A stretch of 64,000 nucleotides of DNA, from positions 1 to 64,000 of the forward strand of contig NZ_UXAW01000034.1 in NCBI RefSeq assembly GCF_900609055.1. The letters run 5' to 3'. The notes beneath the pieces are model-generated. The model saw nothing but the letters and a program-made list of their open reading frames with translations. It was not told the DNA's origin and did no database searches. Positions 35,311 through 44,165 of the stretch are shown here, one piece after another. Each line of letters opens with the position of its first letter. Within the stretch, counting starts at the first letter, position 1. A program made the position numbers and the translations under genes. This stretch comes from Pseudogemmobacter humi (GTDB taxonomy: Bacteria > Pseudomonadota > Alphaproteobacteria > Rhodobacterales > Rhodobacteraceae).

Positions 35311-36178
35311 AACTGGCGTTACAATCTTCTTCCGCAGGCACCGGCACCACCTGCAATTTCACCCCGGTCTGCCGCATCTGGTCAAGGATCCGGGGCGGCA
35401 CGCCCTCATCGACGATCACCAGGTCGAAATCGCGCAAAGGGCACATCGAATGCAGCGCGCGGCGGGCGAATTTGGTGTGGTCGGCCAAAAGGATGCGCCG
35501 CGCCGCGCTGTCGAACATGGCGCGTTTGGTCTCGACCATTTCGGGGCTCTGGTGGAAGGCGAGCCCGTCGGTGATCGCCGCCATCGACATGAACACCAGA
35601 TCCGCGCGCAGCCGGCGGATCTCGGCCGTCGTCACCGGCCCCATGAAAGCGTTGCACCAGGAATGGAACTGCCCGCCCAGACCCAGAAGCGAGATGTCGG
35701 GCGTGGCCTTCAGCGCGTTCATCAGCGTCAGCGAATTGGTGATCGCGGTCAGCGGCACGCGCTGCGCCAGATGCGGGATCATCTGCAACACGGTGGTGCT
35801 GTCGTCGAAGAACGCCGACTGGCCGGGCTCTATCGCGCTGGCCGCCGCCGCGGCGATGGCGCGTTTCTCGGCCGACTGGCGGCTTGTGCGGTAAACGTCG
35901 CTGGCCTCGATCAGGCTGGTGGGCGCGGCCGAGACCACGCCGCGCGTCTTGCGCAAAAGCCCGCGGCTGGCCAGTTCGTCCAGGTCGCGATGCGCGGTCA
36001 TCAGGCTGATGCCGAAGCGTTCGGTCAGATCCTCGATGCGGATCGTGCCCTCGGCCATCACGGTTTCGGCGATCATCTGGCGCCGGGCGATCTGGCGCGC
36101 ATGGCGGCTGTCGGCCGGAAGAATGTCTGCCGCCAGCCGCGGCTCGGGCTGGTCGGTCGATAGCCTGCTGTCGGACAT
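35309..36178 (-). CDS. DeoR-family transcriptional regulator, transporter-proximal
   Basis: This 289-residue repressor-like protein has a longer N-terminal tail (~30 residues) than usual. The winged helix (RRQMIAETVMAEGTIRIEDLTERFGIS, LMTAHRDLDELASRGLLRKTRG) precedes the DeoR effector domain (QSAFFDDSTTVLQMIPHL, ITNSLTLMNAL, RRILLADHTKFARRALHSM). The start at 36,178 has GGGAGG six bases before it. It lies between the transporter genes and the kinase unit, separated from the former by a strong hairpin. Confidence 0.88.
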   Translation of the reverse strand: MSDSRLSTDQPEPRLAADILPADSRHARQIARRQMIAETVMAEGTIRIEDLTERFGISLMTAHRDLDELASRGLLRKTRGVVSAAPTSLIEASDVYRTSRQSAEKRAIAAAAASAIEPGQSAFFDDSTTVLQMIPHLAQRVPLTAITNSLTLMNALKATPDISLLGLGGQFHSWCNAFMGPVTTAEIRRLRADLVFMSMAAITDGLAFHQSPEMVETKRAMFDSAARRILLADHTKFARRALHSMCPLRDFDLVIVDEGVPPRILDQMRQTGVKLQVVPVPAEEDCNAS

Positions 36179-36251
36179 GAGGCGCCTCCCGGGTGCGGGA
36201 TAGAGCATTTCGCCGGAAACGCAACGCCGCCTTCATGCGGGCCGCGAGAGG

Positions 36252-36278
36252 GGGCGGGCCGGGGTCTCCGGCCCGCCC
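36252..36278 (-). terminator. Strong hairpin after the sugar-binding protein gene
   Basis: GGGCGGGCCGG and CCGGCCCGCCC form a perfect 11-bp stem with a 5-base loop, starting 8 bases after the stop of the leftward binding-protein gene. In that direction it is followed by CCTCTC, not a T-run, so it may act as an mRNA-stabilising end or a partial terminator. Confidence 0.6.
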
Positions 36279-36285
36279 GCAGGGA

Positions 36286-37233
36286 TCATTCCGACAGAAC
36301 GAACGGGGCGGTGTATTTGTCCACGTTCTCGGCGGTGATCAGCAGGCAGTCGAACAGCTGCTTCTCGGTCGCCGCGCCGGTTTCGCCGGTCTTGATGAAA
36401 TTGTCGGCCTGGCGCACCGCCTCGGCCGAGAAGATGGCGACGGGTTGCAGCACGGTATATTGCATCTCGCCGGCCTTCACCGCTTCGACCGCATCGGGCG
36501 AGCCGTCGAAGCCGCCGACCTTGACCTGCTCCAGCTTGCCCGCCTCTTTCAGCGCGGCGATGGCGCCAAGCGCCATTTCGTCATTGCCAGAGATCACGCC
36601 GATGATGTCGGGGTTCGCCTGCAAGAGCGACTGCATCTTCTGGTAGCCCTGGGTGCGGTCCCAGTTGGCGACTTCCTGGCCCTTCTTCACCAGGTCGGGG
36701 TATTGAGTGATGACGGTCTCGTAGCCGTTCGAGCGGGTGGCGGCGTTGTTGTCCGCCGGATTGCCGAACAGTTCGACGAAATTGCCGCTGTCGCCGACCG
36801 CCTCGACCCATTGCTGCGCGCCAAGCGCCGCGCCCTGGGCGTTGTTCGAGACGAGCTGCGCCTTGGCGAGGCCCTCCTGGTTGATCTCGGCATTCACCAG
36901 GAACACCGGGATTCCGGCGTCGACCGCCTTTTTCACGGCGCCGATCGAGCCGTCGGCATTGGCCGGGTCGAGGATGATCGCCACCGATTTGTTGGTGATC
37001 GCGGTGTCGATCAGGGTGCTTTCGGTATTGGTGTCGCCTTTGTGCGACGAGACATTGGCGGTATAGCCCAGCTCTTCGGCGGTGGCTTTGGCGACTTCGC
37101 CCTCGGTGAACCAGTAGGGGTTCGCCGGATCGGTGACGATGATCGAGATCAGCCCATCGGCCGAGGCGGCATAGGCCATCATCGGCAGCGCGGCGGCGGC
37201 GCCCATCAGCGCGCGGCGGGTCAGTTTAAGCAT
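36286..37233 (-). CDS. Sugar/polyol ABC transporter substrate-binding protein (EryG-like)
   Basis: This 315-residue periplasmic protein of the RbsB/peripla_BP_4 class has a signal sequence with a twin-arginine-like TRRALMG, then ISIIVTDPANPYWFTEGEVAKA, AIILDPANADGS, VFLVNAEINQEGLA, VISGNDEMALGAIAAL and VKVGGFDGSPDAVEAV, the ligand-cleft motifs of ribose-type binding proteins. It is transcribed after the permease gene across a hairpin-bearing 82-base gap, with GGAGG eight bases before the ATG. By position opposite the ery genes it probably binds erythritol, and is comparable to EryG of rhizobia; a related polyol is possible. Confidence 0.85.
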   Translation of the reverse strand: MLKLTRRALMGAAAALPMMAYAASADGLISIIVTDPANPYWFTEGEVAKATAEELGYTANVSSHKGDTNTESTLIDTAITNKSVAIILDPANADGSIGAVKKAVDAGIPVFLVNAEINQEGLAKAQLVSNNAQGAALGAQQWVEAVGDSGNFVELFGNPADNNAATRSNGYETVITQYPDLVKKGQEVANWDRTQGYQKMQSLLQANPDIIGVISGNDEMALGAIAALKEAGKLEQVKVGGFDGSPDAVEAVKAGEMQYTVLQPVAIFSAEAVRQADNFIKTGETGAATEKQLFDCLLITAENVDKYTAPFVLSE

Positions 37234-37293
37234 TCGGATCTCCTCCCTGGGGTTGCGAAATGCGGGGTCTTGCTGTGTCCGCCCGGGGCGTGG

Positions 37294-37313
37294 CCCGGAC
37301 GGGGAAGTCCGGG
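37294..37313 (-). repeat. Stem-loop between permease and binding-protein genes
   Basis: CCCGGAC-GGGGAA-GTCCGGG is a perfect 7-bp stem 3 bases beyond the permease stop. Such intercistronic stems often raise the level of the distal binding-protein message by blocking exonucleases. No T-run follows. Confidence 0.6.
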
Positions 37314-37315
37314 GG

Positions 37316-38368
37316 TCACGCCTTGCGCGCGCCCTTGCCGTATTGGATCGAGTTCATCAGCACCGCGAGCACGATCACCGCGCCGGTGAACACCGTCTGC
37401 CAGTAGGACGACACGCCGACGATCACGAGACCGGCCGACAGAAAGCCGATCACGAAGGCGCCCAGCATGGTGCCCAGCACCGTGCCGCGCCCGCCGGTCA
37501 GCGCCGCCCCGCCGATCACCACCGCGGCGATGGCGGTCAGCTCGTAGGTGGTGCCCGCGGTCGGCCCGGCCGAGGTGAGCTGCGACGACAGCACCAGCCC
37601 GGCGATGGCCGAGAGCACGCCGGAAAGCGTGTAGACCGTGATCTTCACCCGCCTGACCGGCACGCCCGACAGTTCCGCCGCGCGCTCGTTCCCGCCCGAG
37701 GCGTAGAGCCAGCGCCCGAAGGCCGAGCGGCTGAGCATCGCCCAGGCGATCATGGCGCAGGTGAACAGCACGATCACCGAGATCGGAATCCCCCACAGCC
37801 GGTTGAAGCCCAGCCAGTTGAAGCCGGTGTTCCCGAGTTCGGCCTTGCCCGAAAGGTTGTTGTAGGTCAGGCCGTTGGTCATCAGGAGCGCCACGCCCCG
37901 GGCGACATACATCACGCCCAGAGTGGCCACGAAAGCGGGCACCCGGAACCAGGCGACCAGCACGCCGTTCACTGCGCCGACAAGACCGCCAAGCGCGCAG
38001 GTCAGCACCACCACCGCCCAGACCGGCGGATAGAGGATGACGCCCATCGCCTTCACCTCGACGCCCTGCATCATCGCGCCCGCCACCACGCCGCAAAGCG
38101 CAAGGATCGAGCCGACCGACAGGTCGATGCCGCCGTTCAGGATCACCAGCAGCATCCCGATGGCCAGAAGCCCGTAGATCGCCACCTGGCTGGCCATGAT
38201 CAGGAAATTCGGCAGCGTGAAATAGTTCGGCGACAAGAGCGAGAACACCAGGACGATGGCGATCAGGGCAAAGAAGGCGCGGCCTTCCAGCAAAAGGCGC
38301 AGCAGGCTGAACCCTTCGCCTTTGGGGGCGCTGGCAGGGGCCGGGCGGGTGTGGGACTGGTCCGACAT
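37316..38368 (-). CDS. Sugar/polyol ABC transporter permease (EryF-like)
   Basis: This 350-residue inner-membrane permease of the RbsC/BPD_transp_2 family has about ten membrane spans. GGIDLSVGSILALCGVVAGAM and AAVVIGGAALTGGRGTVLGT are the two standard family signatures. It lies 25 bases after the ATPase gene. The N-terminal ~28 residues are hydrophilic and proline-rich. Confidence 0.9.
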   Translation of the reverse strand: MSDQSHTRPAPASAPKGEGFSLLRLLLEGRAFFALIAIVLVFSLLSPNYFTLPNFLIMASQVAIYGLLAIGMLLVILNGGIDLSVGSILALCGVVAGAMMQGVEVKAMGVILYPPVWAVVVLTCALGGLVGAVNGVLVAWFRVPAFVATLGVMYVARGVALLMTNGLTYNNLSGKAELGNTGFNWLGFNRLWGIPISVIVLFTCAMIAWAMLSRSAFGRWLYASGGNERAAELSGVPVRRVKITVYTLSGVLSAIAGLVLSSQLTSAGPTAGTTYELTAIAAVVIGGAALTGGRGTVLGTMLGAFVIGFLSAGLVIVGVSSYWQTVFTGAVIVLAVLMNSIQYGKGARKA

Positions 38369-38393
38369 GAATGGTTTTCCCTGAACTGCTGTC

Positions 38394-39920
38394 TCAGGCC
38401 GCGTGCGCTTCGCCCGAGGCGGCCATGATCATTTCCTTGCTGGCGCTGGCGTCGAATTCGGCCGAGATCCGGCCCTTGTGCATGACGATGATGCGATGCG
38501 CGATGGACAGGCACTCGCTGACTTCCGAAGTCGTATAGACCACGGCAAGGCCCTGTTTCGCGCCCTCGGCCAAAAGGCGGAACACCTCGGCCTTGGCGCC
38601 GATGTCGATCCCGCGCGAGGGCTCGTCCAGCAAGATCACCTTCGGCTTCGTCGCCATGATCTTGCCGATCACCACCTTCTGCTGGTTGCCGCCCGAGAGC
38701 GAACCGATGGGCGCATTGCCGCCCGGGGTCTTGACCGTCACGTCGCGGATCGTGTCGCGGATCAGCTTCTGCTCGGCCCGGCGCGAGGTGAAGATCCCGC
38801 GGGTGAAGGCGCGGATCGAGGCGAGCGAGAGATTCTGCCCGACGCTCATCGTCTGCACCAGGCCGTCGCGCTGCCGGTCTTCGGGCACCAGCGCCAGCCC
38901 ACGCGCGATGCGCTGGGCGATGGAGAGATGCGAAATCCCCGCGCCTTCCAGCTCGATCCTCCCCGAGGCGGCGCGCAGCCGACCGGCGAGGGTCTCCATC
39001 AGCTCGGTCCGGCCGGCGCCCATCAGCCCGTAGATGCAGACCACCTCGCCCGCGCGCACATCCAGCGACAGATTGTCCACCACATTGTAGGGATTGCCGC
39101 CCGGATCGGGCAGTACCAGGTTCTGCACCGACAGCGCCACCTTGCCGAACTCATATCCCGAGGGCGGCGCGCCAAGGTCGTAATTCTCGCCCACCATATT
39201 GCGGACGATCCAGTTCAGGTCGATCTGATCGCGCGGCGCCCAGGCGGTCATGGTGCCATCGCGCAGCACCACGGCGTGATCGGTGATCTGGAGCGCCTCT
39301 TCCAGGTGGTGCGAGATATAGACGATGGAGACGCCCTTCGCGGTCAGGTCGTTGATCACTTTGAACAGCACCTCGACCTCGGAGGCCGACAGTGCCGAGG
39401 TCGGCTCGTCCATGATCAGGATCCGGCTGTCGACCGACAACGCCCGGGCGATTTCCACGATCTGCTGCTGGCCGAGGCGCAGATCCTCGACCGGGGTCAG
39501 CGGGTCGATGTCCTCCTCAAGCCCGGCCATCAGCCTGCGGACCTGGGCTTCCTCTTCGGCGTAGTTCACGCCGGTCGGCCCCATGATCTCGCGCCCCATG
39601 AAGATGTTGTCGCGCACCGAAAGGTTCGGCGCGAGGCTCAGTTCCTGGTGGATGATCGAGATGCCCAGATCGCGTGCATGGGTCGAGTTCTGGAACGTCA
39701 CCGGCTGGCCGTCGAGGATGATCTCGCCCGACGAGGGCTGGATCACCCCGGACAGGATCTTCATCAGCGTGGATTTCCCGGCGCCGTTCTCGCCGAACAA
39801 GGTGGTGACCTGGCCGCGGTGAATGTCGAAATTCACCCCCTTCAGCGCATGGACCGCGCCGTAGGATTTCGCCACGTTGCGCGCGGCAAGGACGACCTCT
39901 CTTGCATCCGGGCCCGCCAT
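38394..39920 (-). CDS. Sugar/polyol ABC transporter double ATPase (EryE-like)
   Basis: This 508-residue protein has two fused ABC domains, as in RbsA and MglA. The first has Walker A GENGAGKST (~43-51), LRLGQQQ in place of the signature and Walker B ILIMDEP. The second has a degenerate Walker A GLMGAGRTE, the signature SGGNQQK and Walker B VILLDEPSRGID. Such asymmetry is normal for carbohydrate CUT2 transporters. It starts one base after the DUF2291 stop. Confidence 0.93.
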   Translation of the reverse strand: MAGPDAREVVLAARNVAKSYGAVHALKGVNFDIHRGQVTTLFGENGAGKSTLMKILSGVIQPSSGEIILDGQPVTFQNSTHARDLGISIIHQELSLAPNLSVRDNIFMGREIMGPTGVNYAEEEAQVRRLMAGLEEDIDPLTPVEDLRLGQQQIVEIARALSVDSRILIMDEPTSALSASEVEVLFKVINDLTAKGVSIVYISHHLEEALQITDHAVVLRDGTMTAWAPRDQIDLNWIVRNMVGENYDLGAPPSGYEFGKVALSVQNLVLPDPGGNPYNVVDNLSLDVRAGEVVCIYGLMGAGRTELMETLAGRLRAASGRIELEGAGISHLSIAQRIARGLALVPEDRQRDGLVQTMSVGQNLSLASIRAFTRGIFTSRRAEQKLIRDTIRDVTVKTPGGNAPIGSLSGGNQQKVVIGKIMATKPKVILLDEPSRGIDIGAKAEVFRLLAEGAKQGLAVVYTTSEVSECLSIAHRIIVMHKGRISAEFDASASKEMIMAASGEAHAA

Positions 39921-39921
39921 G

Positions 39922-40575
39922 TCACTGCACCGTCACGCGGACCGGGGTGACCAGCCACATCTTCGGATTGATCAGCCGGAAGGCGCCGGTCACTTCCAGC
40001 GTCTTGCCGGCAAGGGCCGCGGTGTCGATCCCGTCCAGCACGGCGGCCTTCATCGCGCGGTTGATGCCCGAGCCCGCGTCCTGATATTCGATCTGGTTCT
40101 TGAAACTGCCGAAGGCGATGTCGCCCGGCGCGTCGCGCAGATCGGTGCCGTTGATCGCCGGCCCGGTTTGCAGGCGGACGCGGATGTCGTCGGGCAGGCC
40201 CTCGACCTTCATCTCGTAGACGCCGGATTTCACCTCGCCCGCGGTGCCGGTGAATTTCACCATCATGATCGCGCCGGTGGTCGAGGCGGTGCCATAGGCT
40301 TTCGCCGCCGCATCCTTGTCGGCCAAAGCGGCGGGGCCGAGGGTCAGCGCGTCCACGGCTTTCGCCTCGACGAATTCCTGGATGCGCGGAAATTCCTGCT
40401 GGCCGTAAGTGTCGGGCGAGAACGCCTGCTGGCGCACATCGGCCTCGGATCCGATCCGTACCACGGTGGTGTCGAGCGCGATTGCGGCCAGAACGGCAAG
40501 GATCAGCCCGCCGGTGATCAGGAGGCCGCGGCGGGATTGTGCCGGGCGCATAGCGGTTTCTGTGGACTGGCTCAT
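39922..40575 (-). CDS. DUF2291 family periplasmic protein of the transporter operon
   Basis: This 217-residue protein has one N-terminal membrane/signal segment (~18-38) and a beta-rich exported domain. It is recognised as DUF2291 by its overall pattern (ALTLGPAALADKDAAAKAYGT, GAIMMVKFTGT) and its place in front of a CUT2 sugar transporter, where this family is regularly found. Its job is unknown. The start at 40,575 (MSQSTETAM) is set by the signal segment; the open frame runs 98 codons further upstream through the intergenic region. It is the first gene of the long leftward unit. Confidence 0.75.
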   Translation of the reverse strand: MSQSTETAMRPAQSRRGLLITGGLILAVLAAIALDTTVVRIGSEADVRQQAFSPDTYGQQEFPRIQEFVEAKAVDALTLGPAALADKDAAAKAYGTASTTGAIMMVKFTGTAGEVKSGVYEMKVEGLPDDIRVRLQTGPAINGTDLRDAPGDIAFGSFKNQIEYQDAGSGINRAMKAAVLDGIDTAALAGKTLEVTGAFRLINPKMWLVTPVRVTVQ

Positions 40576-41091
40576 GCGGCGAACCCCGATGCGATGCGGA
40601 AAAGGCCGACGGGTGCGGCGGCGGCACAAGGCAGGCGATCCTGTGGCACGGTCCTTCTCCTCCCCTTCGCGATCCGTCCCTGCACGCTCCTCAACGCGCC
40701 GGCGCATGGGCCGGGGGATTCGTCGCCTCTGTCGATCCAATTGTGATAGGATAGTGATATATTGCTCGTCAAGTAAGATATGAAATGACGGCTTCTTGGG
40801 GCAGAGGGGCGCTTGCGGTCGCCCTGCGGCGGGGCGATTCGGCATGGTGGCCGACTCGGAAAGATCCACGGCGTCCGGAAGAGGCCTGTTCGCGTAACAG
40901 GCTTAAAAACATGAAATAAAATACAGATCCAGCCGCGGGTTCCGCGGGGCGGAATTGTCTCTCGATCACGGCAGGATCGCTCAGCATCTGACCTCATTTT
41001 AACTGAAATAATTTTCTGTGTCCGTAAAATAATTCATTCACTGTGCGATAGTTGTGTTATATATCCCCGGGGGAAGAGCGGGAGGCTGCCG
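40576..41091. promoter_or_regulatory. Divergent regulatory region of the polyol locus
   Basis: This 516-base gap separates the leftward transporter unit and the rightward ery operon. Two AT-rich patches stand out: 40,741-40,790, probably the leftward promoter, and 40,985-41,060, probably the eryA promoter. In the second, AAATAATT occurs at 41,006-41,013 and 41,027-41,034, spaced 21 bases apart (two helical turns), a candidate binding site for the SorC-type regulator EryD. No gene is supported inside. Confidence 0.55.
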
Positions 41092-42657
41092 GTGGCCGGA
41101 ACGGACATTCTGATCGGAATCGACGCGGGCACTTCGGTGATCAAGGCGGTGGCCTTCGATCTGGCCGGGCGGCAGCTTGCCAGCGCCGCGGTGCCGAACC
41201 GCTACACCACCGGGGCCGACGGATCGGCGACTCAGCCGCTGGCGCAGACCTGGGACGATTGCGCGCAGGCGTTGCGGATGCTGGGCGAAAAGGTCGAAAG
41301 CCTCGCCATCCGCACCGCCGCGCTGGCGGTGACGGGGCAGGGCGACGGCACCTGGCTGGCCGGGAAGGGCAACGCGCCGGTGGGCGACGCCTGGCTCTGG
41401 CTCGACGCCCGCGCCGCGCCCACGGTGGGCGAACTCGCCGCGCGGCAGGCCAACCGCGCCAGGTTCGAGGCGACCGGCACCGGGCTGAACACCTGCCAGC
41501 AGGGCAGCCAGATGGCGCATATGCGCGCGCACCGGCCCGAGCTGCTTGAGGCCGCCGAAGTGGCGCTGCATTGCAAGGACTGGCTCTATCTGAACCTTAC
41601 CGGGGTGCGGGCGACCGATCCTTCGGAGGCCAGCTTCACCTTCGGCAATTTCCGCAACCGGCAATATGACGGCACGGTGATCGCCGCCCTGGGGCTGGAA
41701 GATCAGCGCCACCTGCTGCCCCCGATCGTCGAGGGCACCGAAATCACCCATCCGCTGACGCCGGAGGCCGCGCGCGAGACGGGTCTGCGGGCCGGAACGC
41801 CGGTCAGCCTCGGCTATGTCGATATGGTGATGACCGCGCTGGGGGCCGGGGTCTATGGCGGCGGGGGCAGGGACGTGGCCTGTTCCACCGTGGGCTCGAC
41901 CGGGGTGCATATGCGCGCGGTGCGCTGGCAGGAGGTGCATCTGAACGCCGAAGGCACCGGCTATGTGATCTGCCTGCCGGTGCCGGGCGTCGTGACCCAG
42001 GTGCAGACCAATATGGCGGCGACGCTGAACATCGACTGGGTGCTGAACCTTGCCGCCGACGTGCTGAAGGGCTTCGGCCAGGACGCCGGCCCGCGCGATC
42101 TGGTCGGCCATATCGACCGTTGGCTTGTCGCCAGCCGCCCGGGGCAGATCGTCTACCATCCCTATATCTCCGAGGCGGGCGAGCGCGGCCCCTTCGTCAA
42201 CGCCCGGGCCCGCGCGGGGTTCACCGGCCTGTCGCAGGCCCATGGCTACGCAGATCTTCTGCGCGCGGTGGCCGAGGGCCTGGGCCATGCGATGCGCGAC
42301 TGTTACGCCGCCATGGGCCGCCTGCCGGGCGAGTTGCGGCTGACCGGCGGCGCGGCACGCTCGGCCGCTTTGCGCGGGATCTTTTCGGCCAGCGTGAACG
42401 CCCCGGTCCGGGTCTCTGCGCGCGAAGAGGCAGGCGCGGCGGGGGCGGCGATGATGGCTGCGGTTGCCATCGGCGCTTACCCGGACATGGACGCCTGCGT
42501 CGCTGAATGGGTGCTGCCGCTTCTGGGCGAGGCCGAGCCGCCCGACCCCGCGCTGGTCGCGGCTTACGACCGGATCTTCCCCGCCTACCGGGCCGCGCGC
42601 GAGGCGCTTCCCCCCGCATGGGACGCGCTCGCCACGGCCCGCCGCACAGGAGACTGA
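41092..42657 (+). CDS. eryA: Erythritol kinase
   Basis: This 521-residue FGGY-family kinase should phosphorylate erythritol to L-erythritol-4-phosphate. ILIGIDAGTSVIKAVAFDL is the N-terminal phosphate loop, CKDWLYLNLTGVRATDPSEASF the middle signature, CSTVGSTGVHMRAV the nucleotide region, and LRLTGGAARSAALRGIFSA with EEAGAAGAAMMA the C-terminal one. The assignment to erythritol rests on the eryA-eryB-eryC-eryD gene order known from Brucella and rhizobia. The start is GTG with GGGAGG six bases before it. Confidence 0.85.
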   Translation: MAGTDILIGIDAGTSVIKAVAFDLAGRQLASAAVPNRYTTGADGSATQPLAQTWDDCAQALRMLGEKVESLAIRTAALAVTGQGDGTWLAGKGNAPVGDAWLWLDARAAPTVGELAARQANRARFEATGTGLNTCQQGSQMAHMRAHRPELLEAAEVALHCKDWLYLNLTGVRATDPSEASFTFGNFRNRQYDGTVIAALGLEDQRHLLPPIVEGTEITHPLTPEAARETGLRAGTPVSLGYVDMVMTALGAGVYGGGGRDVACSTVGSTGVHMRAVRWQEVHLNAEGTGYVICLPVPGVVTQVQTNMAATLNIDWVLNLAADVLKGFGQDAGPRDLVGHIDRWLVASRPGQIVYHPYISEAGERGPFVNARARAGFTGLSQAHGYADLLRAVAEGLGHAMRDCYAAMGRLPGELRLTGGAARSAALRGIFSASVNAPVRVSAREEAGAAGAAMMAAVAIGAYPDMDACVAEWVLPLLGEAEPPDPALVAAYDRIFPAYRAAREALPPAWDALATARRTGD

Positions 42658-42658
42658 C

Positions 42659-44158
42659 ATGGAAACCATCGACCTTTTCGTGATCGGAGGCGGCATCAAC
42701 GGCGCCGGTGTCGCGCGCGACGCGGCGGGGCGGGGGCTTTCGGTGGTGCTGGCCGAGAAGGACGACCTGGCCGAGGGCACCTCTTCGCGCTCGGGCAAGC
42801 TGGTCCATGGCGGGCTGCGCTATCTGGAATATTACGAATTCCGCCTGGTGCGCGAGGCGCTGATCGAGCGCGAGGTGCTGATGAACGCCGCGCCCCATAT
42901 CATCTGGCCGATGCGCTTCGTGCTGCCGCATTCGCCGCAGGACCGGCCTGCCTGGCTGGTGCGGCTTGGCCTGTTCCTTTACGACCATCTGGGCGGGCGG
43001 AAGAAACTGCCCGGCACCCGCACGCTGAACCTGCGGCGCGACCCCGAGGGGGCGGCGATCCTCGACCAGTTCCCGAAGGGGTTTGAATATTCCGACTGCT
43101 GGGTCGATGACGCGCGGCTGGTGGTGCTGAACGCGCTTGGTGCTGCGGAAAAGGGCGCGCTGGTGCTGACCCGCTCGCCCGTGGTCAGCGCGGTGCGCGA
43201 AGGTGGCGCCTGGACCGTGACCACCCGCGACTCGCGCAGCGGGCAGGAGCGGGTTTTCCGCGCCCGCTGCGTGGTGAACTGCGCCGGGCCCTGGGTCTCG
43301 GACGTGATCGGCCGGGTTGCGGGCTCGAAATCCAGCCGCAACGTGCGGCTGGTCAAGGGCAGCCACATCATCGTGCCGAAATGGTGGGCCGGGCAGAACG
43401 CTTATCTGGTGCAGAACCACGACAAACGGGTGATCTTCATCAACCCCTATGAGGGCGACCTGGCGCTGATCGGCACCACCGACATCGCTTACGAGGGCCG
43501 GGCCGAGGAGGTGACGGCGGACGAATCCGAAATCGACTATCTGATCGCCGCGGTGAACCGCTACTTCAAGGAAAAGCTGCGGCGCAGCGACGTGCTGCAC
43601 AGCTTCTCGGGCGTGCGGCCCTTGTTCGACGACGGCAAGGGCAACCCCTCGGCGGTGACGCGGGATTACGTCTTCGATCTGGATGAGACCGACGGCGCGC
43701 CGCTTCTGAACATCTTCGGCGGCAAGATCACCACTTACCGCGAACTGGCCGAGCGGGGGTTGCACCGGCTGAAACGCATCTTTCCGCAGATGGGGCCGGA
43801 CTGGACCGCCCGCGCCCCGCTGCCTGGCGGCGAGATCCCGGGCGCCGATTACGAGAGCTTCGTGAACGCAAGCCGCGACGCCTTCCCCTGGATGCCGCGC
43901 GCTTTGGTGCAGCATTACGCGCGGCGCTACGGCGCGCGGATGAAGGATCTGGTCGGCGGGGCCGCTTCGCCGGACGGTCTGGGGCGGCATTTCGGCGGGC
44001 TGTTCTACGAGGCCGAGGCGCTTTATCTGATCGAAAAGGAATGGGCGCAGACGCCCGAGGACATCCTCTGGCGCCGCACCAAACACTATCTGCATCTGAG
44101 CCCCGCCGAGCGCCAGGCCTTTGCCGACTGGCTCGCTGCCCGCCCTGCCGCCGCCTGA
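42659..44158 (+). CDS. eryB: Erythritol-phosphate dehydrogenase (GlpD family)
   Basis: This 499-residue FAD enzyme should oxidise L-erythritol-4-phosphate to L-3-tetrulose-4-phosphate. It has LFVIGGGINGAGVARDAAGRG (FAD site), GTSSRSGKLVHGGLRYLEYYEF, VNCAGPWVSDVIG, IGTTDIAYEG and FGGKITTYRELAE, all GlpD-family signatures. The open frame runs upstream into eryA, but the ATG lies one base after the eryA stop. Its gene-for-gene place in the ery cluster distinguishes it from true GlpD. Confidence 0.87.
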   Translation: METIDLFVIGGGINGAGVARDAAGRGLSVVLAEKDDLAEGTSSRSGKLVHGGLRYLEYYEFRLVREALIEREVLMNAAPHIIWPMRFVLPHSPQDRPAWLVRLGLFLYDHLGGRKKLPGTRTLNLRRDPEGAAILDQFPKGFEYSDCWVDDARLVVLNALGAAEKGALVLTRSPVVSAVREGGAWTVTTRDSRSGQERVFRARCVVNCAGPWVSDVIGRVAGSKSSRNVRLVKGSHIIVPKWWAGQNAYLVQNHDKRVIFINPYEGDLALIGTTDIAYEGRAEEVTADESEIDYLIAAVNRYFKEKLRRSDVLHSFSGVRPLFDDGKGNPSAVTRDYVFDLDETDGAPLLNIFGGKITTYRELAERGLHRLKRIFPQMGPDWTARAPLPGGEIPGADYESFVNASRDAFPWMPRALVQHYARRYGARMKDLVGGAASPDGLGRHFGGLFYEAEALYLIEKEWAQTPEDILWRRTKHYLHLSPAERQAFADWLAARPAAA

Positions 44159-44165
44159 GGACGCC

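Noticed and set aside
41058-41078. A fifth copy of the palindromic repeat before eryA
   Set aside because: Only ATAT-CCCCGGGGGA resembles the repeat; the TTTGG-TCAGGATGAA part and the GGGGG stem are missing, so chance is likely.
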